Assembly (NCBI GenBank): GCA_023266095.1
Contig: JAHFRV010000007.1
Location: 23,595-87,594 of the forward strand
Length of the DNA stretch: 64,000 nucleotides
Direction of reading: 5' to 3'
Source: Gammaproteobacteria bacterium
GTDB lineage: Bacteria; Pseudomonadota; Gammaproteobacteria; DRLM01
Positions 18,218 to 25,757 of the stretch are shown here, in pieces. The position numbers were made by a program, and so were the translations under genes. Within the stretch, counting starts at the first letter, position 1, and every line of letters begins with the position of its first letter. Under the pieces are notes generated by a model. It searched no databases, was not told where the DNA came from, and was given only the letters and a program-made list of their open reading frames with translations.

Positions 18218-19852
18218 ATGAGCATGGATATCCTTGATCGTCTATTGCCGCCGTCATGGAGTTTCCGCAAACAACTTTTATACACCGTGTCGGTGGGCGT
18301 CGCCTGCATGGCTTTGCTGGCTTCGCTGGCGACCGCGGTTTTGCAAAGCATGAATATGCGCGAATCGCTGGTGCGGGAGGGCGTGCAAATCACCGATAAT
18401 TTCGCGACGCAAAGCGTGTTGGCGCTGTTGCTTTCCTCGCAGGAGAATGCCGCCGATTCCGCCAAAGCGACGCTGGCCTTTCCCAATGTCCGCTACGTCT
18501 CTATTTATAATATGGAGCGTAGCCTTTTACTGAAACAGGGAGAAAAGGTGGATTGGGCGCCCGCGCTGGAGGTAATGACGGCGACCGCCCCCCCTAATAA
18601 AGCATCCTTGATGGAGGAAACCGGCTCATTTCTGCATTTTATCGCGCCGGTGTATTCCCGGCCGGAGGGCGGCGAAGGGATAGAGTCGCAGTTTCACCTG
18701 CAAGATCCGCAGGTCGAACAATTGGGGTTCGTGCATGTCGCGATCAGCAAGGCCGAGTTGCGGAAGGCTCAAGCGACTATTTTCATAAACAACATCATTG
18801 TCGCGTTGATCTTCGCCGCGGTGTTGCTTTTGCTGTTGCGCAGCATCGTCAACCGCGCCACCTCGCCCCTGCAGGCCCTTGCGGTGGTGATGCGCAAGAC
18901 CGGCGAAGGCGAAGGTCATTCCCGTGCGTTGATTGAAGGCCCCGCCGAAGTTAGAACCATCGCGCGCGTATTCAATAAAATGATCGCCGCGCTCGAAGAG
19001 CGGGATCGGCAGCTGCGCGAGCAAAACGATAATCTGGAGGCCCTGGTGTCTTCGCGGACCCGCGAGTTGGTGGCGGCGCGCGATGAGGCGCTGCTGGCCA
19101 GCCGACACAAATCGGAATTTCTCGCCAACATGAGCCATGAACTGCGCACACCGCTAAACGCCATCATCGGTTACTCAGAGATGGTAATCGAAGAAATGGA
19201 AATTGAAGGTAATGACGAAGTGGTAACCGATCTGCGACGGGTCCATAACGCCGCCAATCACCTGCTGGTGATGATCAATACTATTTTGGATCTCGCGAAA
19301 ATCGAGGCGGGTCGCATGGATGTCTGGCTTGAAGCGACCGACATACGCGAGCTGGTCGCGGAGGCGGTGGACACGGTGCGCGTGCTCGTCAAGAAAAATA
19401 ACAATCAGCTTTCCGTGCGGACTGAAGGCGGATTGGATATGGTCGTGATGGACGGGCAAAAGCTTCGGCAGATATTGCTGAATTTATTGAGCAATGCCAG
19501 CAAATTTACCAAGTGCGGTCACATTGAAATATCGGTGACTATCACCGAAGCGTTGCTGGTGATCGTCGTATCCGACACCGGGATCGGCATGTCGGAAGAC
19601 CAGCAGGCCCATATTTTCGAAGAATTCCGCCAGGCGGATATGAGTACCACCCGCGAGTATGGCGGGACCGGTCTGGGTCTGAGCATTACCCAAAGACTAT
19701 GTCAGTTGTTGGGCGCGACTATCACGGTAAAAAGCGTACACCAGCAGGGTTCAGTTTTTTCGGTGGGCATACCACTCCCGGTAAAAGGCACTTTGCTGGC
19801 GGGGGGCTTGCCGCCGCGCGCGGTGGATGGAAACCAAACGGGCCAAACCTGA
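18218..19852 (+). CDS. Membrane sensor histidine kinase (HAMP, HisKA, HATPase)
   Basis: The 544-residue protein has two membrane helices (about residues 21-43 and 186-209) around a periplasmic sensor region, then HAMP and a coiled coil, a HisKA domain with phospho-acceptor His307 in SHELRTPLN and an ATPase domain with the N box (LLNLLSNASKFTK), DTGIGM and GGTGLGLSI. It has no receiver domain. It follows the binding protein directly, and the two probably form a ligand-sensing pair. No plus-strand response regulator follows; the nearest candidate partner is the REC-REC-GGDEF-EAL protein encoded at 25758-28337. Confidence 0.93.
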   Translation: MSMDILDRLLPPSWSFRKQLLYTVSVGVACMALLASLATAVLQSMNMRESLVREGVQITDNFATQSVLALLLSSQENAADSAKATLAFPNVRYVSIYNMERSLLLKQGEKVDWAPALEVMTATAPPNKASLMEETGSFLHFIAPVYSRPEGGEGIESQFHLQDPQVEQLGFVHVAISKAELRKAQATIFINNIIVALIFAAVLLLLLRSIVNRATSPLQALAVVMRKTGEGEGHSRALIEGPAEVRTIARVFNKMIAALEERDRQLREQNDNLEALVSSRTRELVAARDEALLASRHKSEFLANMSHELRTPLNAIIGYSEMVIEEMEIEGNDEVVTDLRRVHNAANHLLVMINTILDLAKIEAGRMDVWLEATDIRELVAEAVDTVRVLVKKNNNQLSVRTEGGLDMVVMDGQKLRQILLNLLSNASKFTKCGHIEISVTITEALLVIVVSDTGIGMSEDQQAHIFEEFRQADMSTTREYGGTGLGLSITQRLCQLLGATITVKSVHQQGSVFSVGIPLPVKGTLLAGGLPPRAVDGNQTGQT

Positions 19853-19887
19853 ACCGGGAAAATATTGCTTAGCATGAGTTGCGCGGA

Positions 19888-21966
19888 TTAGAAGGAGTAT
19901 TCCGCCTCGACATAGAAGCTTCGCCCCGCTATGGGTAGATCATTCGGAATTTGACCAGGGCTAATACTGGGTTCGTATCCCGCTTCATCCAATAGGTTGC
20001 GGATCGAGGCGGCGAACGAGAATTTATCAATACCCTGATTGCGGCGTACGGTTAAATCAAGGGTGAGGTAATCGTCAACCGGGGGCCGTGCGTCGCCCGT
20101 GACCCGCTGCCGCTCACCCACCCAGGTAATCTGCGGACTGATATTCCAGCTATTGGCTGGTTGCCAGTTGGTGCGGGCATAAATTTTATGATGCGGCGCG
20201 TTGCCGGGGTCCGAGCCGGTGTTGTCGTCTTCCGAACGTTGCAGGGCGTAATTGCCGATGAGACGTACCGTATCGGTGATGCTCCAGCTTATTTCCCATT
20301 CCAAACCGTAACCAGTTTGACTGCCGCTATTCTGCGCGGTTACGGTGGTGGCGGGAGAGGGATCATTGATGGGACGGATTATATCCTTCATCTGGTAGTG
20401 AAAAAGATTTAATCCGGTACGTGCTTGAGCGGATATTTGATAATCGAAAGCGAGTTCTATGGTGTCGATGGTTTCCGGTTTGAGATTGGAATTACCCAGC
20501 GCGACGGGATTGTTAATATTGTAAAGTTCGGCAAACGACGGCGCGCGGAATGCACGGCCGTATAACAGTTTAGTAGTGAGATCGAAGGCGGTTTGCCAAA
20601 CGATGGCCGCGCGAGGATTGATGGTATCGCCGAAGTCTGAATAGTTGTCATATCTTACTCCGGCGGTGAGGCTCCAATCCCGCGCGAACATCCATTCATC
20701 TTGAACGAATAGATAGGTTATTTTGCGGTCTTCCTCTCGCACAAAGGCGGCTGAATCGCTAACGTCAACGACGCTACCCAGCGGGACGGGGATGCCGCCC
20801 GGCGCGAAAAAATAATTTCTGCTTTCTGTAACTTTGTATAGATCACTGAAATTGTAACCGGCGCCCAAACGGATCCGGTGTTTCTCCCAGCCCGTATAAA
20901 AGCTGGATATCCCAAAGCGGGTATGCCGCTCATAGACGTCCGGATTGCCGATCAGCCCATCCGGAAACGCCCCGCCGAAAGCGCCGGGTGGAAACAACAC
21001 CAGCTCGGAACGGGCGCTCGTGTCGAAATAACTCAGTTCGACGCTGGTGTCCCAAGCCTCCACGCGCGTCAAGCGGTAGGTGAGGTCCGCGTTAAACCGA
21101 TCGCTTTGATTGTCGCCGACGGGATCGAGCGCTTGCGCCACGCCGGCCCCGGTTCCCACATCGCGCCGACCTTGATAACCCAGGCGCAGCCGCCAATCGC
21201 CGATGCCTAAGTCAACGCGGGTATCCAAATATTTTCGTCCCAAGTTCACGGGGCCGGGGGCCAGCGAGGCGCTCGTTGCGAATAAGCCATCCAGACCGGT
21301 TTGAGCGTCGGCTTGAACAGTTTCCCGCTGGCCGTCGGTCATCCCATATTCAAAAGAGAAGGTGGTGCTTAAACCGTTATGTTCGCCGCCGTATTGTAGC
21401 CAAACCTCTTTTGTATCAAACGAACCGACCCGCGCACCGATTTCGGTGCCATCGATGTTATTCGCATCTTTGGTGATGATGTTGATGACACCAGAGAAGG
21501 CGTCCGCGCCATAAACCGCCGAGCCCGGGCCGCGGATGATTTCAATGCGGGCGATATTATTGACCGGCATCCCTCCCCAAACTTGACTGCGGTCGCCGGC
21601 GAAGATGTTGGTGATGGGGATGCCATTGATAAGAATCAGGATCTGTGGATTCGTTTCTGAATATATTCCCCGTATCGTGTATACAGGATTATATAAACGA
21701 TTTGATCTTGCTACGTGTAGGCCCGGAAGAGTTTCCAGGATTTCGTCAAGATCTCTGGCGCCGATTTCCTTAATATTTTCCGCTGAAATGACCGAGGCTA
21801 CGGCGGGGGCGTGGGCTATGGTTTGTTGTACGCCTGTCGCGATCGTGACGAACTCCGTATCGCCATACATGAGTGAAAAATCATCTTCTACTGCTACAGC
21901 GGCGGTCCCGAAAGCACTAAAAATGAAGCTGAGAATCACGGGAATTCTATAAGTGCTATTTTTCAT
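19888..21966 (-). CDS. TonB-dependent outer-membrane receptor
   Basis: The 692-residue protein has a signal peptide (ending near GTAAVAVE), a plug domain (about residues 45-165, with VASVISAENIKEIGARDLDEIL and IEIIRGPGSAVYGADAFSGVINI) and a beta-barrel ending in a C-terminal phenylalanine (YVEAEYSF), as needed for outer-membrane insertion. It imports a scarce ligand through TonB energy; the ligand cannot be read from the sequence. It is the last gene of a four-gene minus-strand run and starts three bases after the stop of a citrate-synthase-like gene, without a clear ribosome binding site, so translation is probably coupled. It converges with the histidine kinase. Confidence 0.93.
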   Translation of the reverse strand: MKNSTYRIPVILSFIFSAFGTAAVAVEDDFSLMYGDTEFVTIATGVQQTIAHAPAVASVISAENIKEIGARDLDEILETLPGLHVARSNRLYNPVYTIRGIYSETNPQILILINGIPITNIFAGDRSQVWGGMPVNNIARIEIIRGPGSAVYGADAFSGVINIITKDANNIDGTEIGARVGSFDTKEVWLQYGGEHNGLSTTFSFEYGMTDGQRETVQADAQTGLDGLFATSASLAPGPVNLGRKYLDTRVDLGIGDWRLRLGYQGRRDVGTGAGVAQALDPVGDNQSDRFNADLTYRLTRVEAWDTSVELSYFDTSARSELVLFPPGAFGGAFPDGLIGNPDVYERHTRFGISSFYTGWEKHRIRLGAGYNFSDLYKVTESRNYFFAPGGIPVPLGSVVDVSDSAAFVREEDRKITYLFVQDEWMFARDWSLTAGVRYDNYSDFGDTINPRAAIVWQTAFDLTTKLLYGRAFRAPSFAELYNINNPVALGNSNLKPETIDTIELAFDYQISAQARTGLNLFHYQMKDIIRPINDPSPATTVTAQNSGSQTGYGLEWEISWSITDTVRLIGNYALQRSEDDNTGSDPGNAPHHKIYARTNWQPANSWNISPQITWVGERQRVTGDARPPVDDYLTLDLTVRRNQGIDKFSFAASIRNLLDEAGYEPSISPGQIPNDLPIAGRSFYVEAEYSF

Positions 21967-21969
21967 AAA

Positions 21970-22806
21970 TTACATTTTTAACGCATTGTGTTGAGTGCTC
22001 GCGCTCGTCCATGCCCGTCTTTGCGGCCCGATATAGTTGATGCCGCTACATCTGATTGGCAAGAAAGTACCCTCAGGGTGGGACGCGCTTTCGACATAAC
22101 AAGGAAGCATACCTGCTGTGAAACATTGGATCATATAAAGGTAATGTTCTCGTGCTTTGATGCCTTGGTCGGCGACTAACGCCGCGATCAAACTCGCCGC
22201 GTTCATGTGAAGCCTCCAGCGCCCATCAAGCAAAGTCTTTTCTATGTCAAAGGCGAGCTTCACGTGTAGGCCGTTTGCATAGCCGAGTTGTTCTGCAAGT
22301 GACATCAGTGCGGGAATCCGTTCATCGGTGCCAATGAGTGGACGTCCATAACCGGGAACTACACGGTATGTTTCTAGCTCACGGGTGATCAAGGCTTTTA
22401 AATTATGTCCCTTGTCGAGATTTTCTTGGGTGCGAATTAAGAATTCTATGCTTTTGATTACGGGTTTTTGACCATAGATAGTTGCCTCGGAGGCGGCAAT
22501 CGCGGCTGCAATACCTAAAGAACCCGTGGTCCTAACGGTGCCGGCCAGGGCCGCGATCCGGTTATTCCATAACCGGGCCTCGGGATAACTCGTGCATATA
22601 ACCCAGATGCCTTCAAGGAGCTTGATTTGTTTCTCGTCAAAAGAGCGGCCGGTTATCCCATACATTAATAACTGCAGCCAGCGGGAATCTTTGAGGTCTT
22701 TAAAAAGATCGTTGTCTCGATATATGACGGGTTGTCCTGGTAATGCCGAACCGGCGGTCGTGTGCCAGTTGTTTTCATTGCTGAGGAGGGCGGATGGCGA
22801 ACGCAA
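21970..22806 (-). CDS. Divergent citrate-synthase-like protein B
   Basis: The 278-residue protein is a small citrate synthase or citryl-CoA lyase relative. The GYGRP...DER segment (residues 152-163) corresponds to the GxGHP...DPR signature, with histidine replaced by arginine, and MNAAS (201-205) stands where family members have N-V-D, so the catalytic aspartate appears to be lost. The first-histidine and GGA(H)E region is also missing. It starts with TTG, supported by AGGAG nine bases upstream that overlaps the stop of gene A. It may be a regulatory or structural partner of gene A in a heterodimer. Residue assignments come from alignment by eye. Confidence 0.72.
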   Translation of the reverse strand: MRSPSALLSNENNWHTTAGSALPGQPVIYRDNDLFKDLKDSRWLQLLMYGITGRSFDEKQIKLLEGIWVICTSYPEARLWNNRIAALAGTVRTTGSLGIAAAIAASEATIYGQKPVIKSIEFLIRTQENLDKGHNLKALITRELETYRVVPGYGRPLIGTDERIPALMSLAEQLGYANGLHVKLAFDIEKTLLDGRWRLHMNAASLIAALVADQGIKAREHYLYMIQCFTAGMLPCYVESASHPEGTFLPIRCSGINYIGPQRRAWTSASTQHNALKM

Positions 22807-22818
22807 TGTCGTATACTC

Positions 22819-23640
22819 CTACAAAATCGCAGCCGAACTTCGCGTGTCAGGGTTGTTGTTCATTTTTATAGCGCCAGCAAAAAACGGAAATCGTCGCCAG
22901 CCATATTCCTTCTGTTCTAAAGCGTGAACGGCGGCGCCGGGCAGACGCAGCAGTAGAAAAAGCATCTCCCCTTGGTCCGCGCTGAGGGAGAGATCCATGA
23001 AGGTAGCGGCCGCCACCCCGCTCATCGCAAGGGGGGCATCGGCGATTTTTTCGAGCCTCTCTCGCTGTTCTTGCAGCCAGGCCAAATGCGGACCGGGGCT
23101 ACACCCGCTGAGATAGGCCAAGGTTTGGCGGACCGGTGTGCTGCAACTGGCGCCGTGAGGATCGAATCCGGGGGGATGTTCCATGGGCAGCCAGATATCA
23201 ATCCGCTCTTCCTGCGGTGGATTGCGCAGCAGGGTTTCCCAGGCGGCGGAATCGAGGCCGCCGCTGCGCCAGTATTCCATCGCCCGATACACTTCGTGTG
23301 CGCCGCCGAGTTGCCCCGCGCCGACCGCGAGGGCCGCCATCAAACATGCGGCGCTGGTGGAGCCGCCAACCCCGCCGTTCATTGCGGCATGAACGCTGTG
23401 ATCCCGTATGCCGGGATTGGCGAGGGCGACGGCAATACCTTCCAATAACATGGTTTGCTGTCGTGAGGGAGGTTCACCGAGAAACAAGAGATGGAGGTAT
23501 TCTATCCAACCGGCTTTGCCGAGCAGGTCGCCGTACACATTATAACCATGACAAAAACTGGCGGCAGCGGCGAAAGGATTATCGGCTTCGGGTATTTCAT
23601 CCCAAATGCGCGTATTGAATTTATCGCTTTTGTCTACCAT
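22819..23640 (-). CDS. Citrate-synthase-like protein A (citryl-CoA lyase-like)
   Basis: The 273-residue protein resembles small citrate synthases or citryl-CoA lyases. It keeps the first-histidine region (RDHSV, His81), the GGAHE segment at 112-116 and an EHP motif (154-156) in place of GHP. The catalytic-aspartate segment is not recognisable: LAMSGVAAATF stands where NVDG is expected. The family forms or cleaves C-C bonds between an acyl-CoA and an oxo-acid. It lies between the ThDP enzyme gene (21 bases upstream) and gene B (12 bases downstream), which implies one pathway and probably one A-B complex. The substrate is unknown. Confidence 0.78.
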   Translation of the reverse strand: MVDKSDKFNTRIWDEIPEADNPFAAAASFCHGYNVYGDLLGKAGWIEYLHLLFLGEPPSRQQTMLLEGIAVALANPGIRDHSVHAAMNGGVGGSTSAACLMAALAVGAGQLGGAHEVYRAMEYWRSGGLDSAAWETLLRNPPQEERIDIWLPMEHPPGFDPHGASCSTPVRQTLAYLSGCSPGPHLAWLQEQRERLEKIADAPLAMSGVAAATFMDLSLSADQGEMLFLLLRLPGAAVHALEQKEYGWRRFPFFAGAIKMNNNPDTRSSAAIL

Positions 23641-23661
23641 GAGCTTACTTTGCCGCTGAGG

Positions 23662-25617
23662 TTATGCGGTGGCATTGAGCATTTTGATACGTTGTTCCAA
23701 GGGCGGCCGTTCATTCGGATCGATGTGGACATCGAGTACGGTGGGGCCGGCGCGGTTGCAGAGCGCGGCGATGTCGAGAGCCGCCATGTCCTCGGGTGTA
23801 TCGATACGGTAAGCGTCGGCCCCCATGGATTTAGCGTAGGCGACAAAGTCGATGGGCGGCAATTCGAAGGCGATGGGTTCCGCGCCGGCCATTTGCTGGC
23901 CGTGTTTGACGGTGCCGAAGGCGGCGTCATTGAGGATGACGTAAATGATAGGCAGTTTTTCCTGCACCGCGGTGTTCAATTCCTGGCCGCTCATCAGCAC
24001 GGCGCCATCGCCGGCGATGCAGACTACCGGGTTGCCGGGAGAGGCGATCGCGGTGCCGACCGCGGCGCTGATGGCCCAGCCCATGGAAGCGAAGCCCATG
24101 CCCATCCGTATTACGCCGCTGGGGAGTGAGCGGTCGCCGATGATGCGCCTATCATAAGGATGCAGATAATGGATGACCCACAGGAAGCTGTTGCCGATGT
24201 CGGCCAGAAAACGGGTGGTGGGCGGGAAGAGTCGCGATAAATCATACATCAGCCGTTGCGGTTTGATGGGAGCGGCATTGGAGATGTATTTGTCTTCGTC
24301 TTTTAAGGTAAAGCGGCGCGCAGTGAGAGGAATGCCCAGATCGTCGCGCCGTTCATCGGCCAGCCGATTTTCCTTGGCGCGCAGCGGAGTGACGTTTTCC
24401 GAAAAATAAGGGCGCGGCGAAGGTTGGCGGCGATCGTGGGCGCGGCGGTCAAATTGCACCACCGGAAAACTGTGCGGCCGGTTGTGTTCGGAAAATTGCC
24501 AGAGTACATCCTGCTGCCCTTTATCATTGCTGTAGAGACGGCCGATCAATCTTTCGAACAAGCTGCGCAGATTGCCGCTGATATGTTGGCGCGCCAGGGG
24601 CGAACGGGAGAAATGCTGAGGCGTGGCATCGGTAAACACCACTTTTTTGCCCATCAAAGCAGTGCGGTCCCAGCTGTTGGTTGCTTGTTCGTCCAGGTCG
24701 GTGCCGATGGCCAGCACCACGTTGACGCTGGGATCCTTGAGTAGACCGTGCGCGGTGGGATGGCCCGCCAATCCGTATACCCCGCGGTATTGAGGATGAT
24801 AAGCGCTGACCAGGCCTTTGCCGTGGGGCGTGGTGACGACCTGGGCGTTGAGCAGTACAGCGAGTTCCAGAATGGTGCCGACCGCCTTGCCCGCGCCGGC
24901 ACCTAACACGAACACAGTGTTGCGGGAGGTGCGCAAGGTGTGTTGCAGTTGGTCCACCGCTTCGTCATCAACGGCGTAGGACGGATAGAGCAGGGATTTG
25001 AGATTATGGCCGGGCTCGACGCTCACCGGTTCGCGTAGCACATCCAAAGGAATGCTTAAATGCACCGGGCCCGAAGGCGGTTGCAAGGCCATGGTGATGG
25101 CGGTGATGAGCTTGCGCTCCAATTGATCGACGTGCGAGACCAGGGTGTTGTAGCGCGTGCAGTGTTCATACATGGCGACGGTGTTGATGCCGGTGCAGCT
25201 GGATTCTTGTACCGCGCCGCGGCCGAAGGTGCGCAGCGGCGTTTGCGCGGTGATCGCCAGCAGGGGGATTTGATCTTGGTAGGCGGAAGCGATGCCGGTG
25301 ATCATGTTGGTGGCGCCGGGCCCGGTGGTGGCGCAGCACACGCCGAGTTTGCCGGTCTCGCGGGCGTAGCCGTCGGCCATGAAGGCCGCCCCGGTTTCGT
25401 GGCGGGCCACGACCGGGCGGGGTCCGCCGCGACGTTGGCTGCGAGCCAGCGCGTCATATAACGGCTCGATACTCCCGCCGGGGATGCCGAAGACGAACTT
25501 GATATCGAGCTGTTCCAGGTAATGGATTATGAGGTCCGCGGCCCGCAAAGGCTGTGCTCGAGAGGATTCATGGAATTCTGTGTTGTTATTCGCATCGCTC
25601 GGGGTGACAGACGACAT
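23662..25617 (-). CDS. ThDP-dependent enzyme, acetolactate-synthase-like, with an insertion
   Basis: The 651-residue protein has the three-domain layout of the acetolactate synthase family. The cofactor-activating glutamate is Glu74 in RHETGAAFMADGYAR and the ThDP/Mg motif starts with GDG at 536-538 and ends in a VILND asparagine. It is about 80 residues longer than usual because of an insertion at about 355-440 that contains RRAHDRR (391-397). Such enzymes decarboxylate 2-oxo-acids and transfer the product to an acceptor. No small regulatory subunit gene is near, so a biosynthetic role in branched-chain amino acids is unlikely. An ATG at 25644 is in frame, but GGGAGGA is placed correctly for 25617. 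Confidence 0.85.
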   Translation of the reverse strand: MSSVTPSDANNNTEFHESSRAQPLRAADLIIHYLEQLDIKFVFGIPGGSIEPLYDALARSQRRGGPRPVVARHETGAAFMADGYARETGKLGVCCATTGPGATNMITGIASAYQDQIPLLAITAQTPLRTFGRGAVQESSCTGINTVAMYEHCTRYNTLVSHVDQLERKLITAITMALQPPSGPVHLSIPLDVLREPVSVEPGHNLKSLLYPSYAVDDEAVDQLQHTLRTSRNTVFVLGAGAGKAVGTILELAVLLNAQVVTTPHGKGLVSAYHPQYRGVYGLAGHPTAHGLLKDPSVNVVLAIGTDLDEQATNSWDRTALMGKKVVFTDATPQHFSRSPLARQHISGNLRSLFERLIGRLYSNDKGQQDVLWQFSEHNRPHSFPVVQFDRRAHDRRQPSPRPYFSENVTPLRAKENRLADERRDDLGIPLTARRFTLKDEDKYISNAAPIKPQRLMYDLSRLFPPTTRFLADIGNSFLWVIHYLHPYDRRIIGDRSLPSGVIRMGMGFASMGWAISAAVGTAIASPGNPVVCIAGDGAVLMSGQELNTAVQEKLPIIYVILNDAAFGTVKHGQQMAGAEPIAFELPPIDFVAYAKSMGADAYRIDTPEDMAALDIAALCNRAGPTVLDVHIDPNERPPLEQRIKMLNATA

Positions 25618-25647
25618 CAACGTTCCTCCCTGATACATATACACACA

Positions 25648-25676
25648 ATAATAGACTGTCCGAGCGCTTGCAACAA
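25648..25676 (-). promoter_or_regulatory. Candidate sigma70-type promoter of the ThDP operon
   Basis: On the minus strand a -10-like TATTAT (25653-25648) lies 17 bases from a weaker -35-like TTGTTG (25676-25671). The start codon of the ThDP gene is 30 bases downstream of the -10 box, leaving a short leader with the GGGAGGA site. This allows the ThDP genes to be expressed separately from the upstream response regulator gene. Confidence 0.45.
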
Positions 25677-25757
25677 ATGGTACGAAGTGAATATTGCGAA
25701 TGGGTGTCAGGGCCGCCGTTTATTTTTGCGCGGGCGGACGTGAATGCCTGGGAGAGA

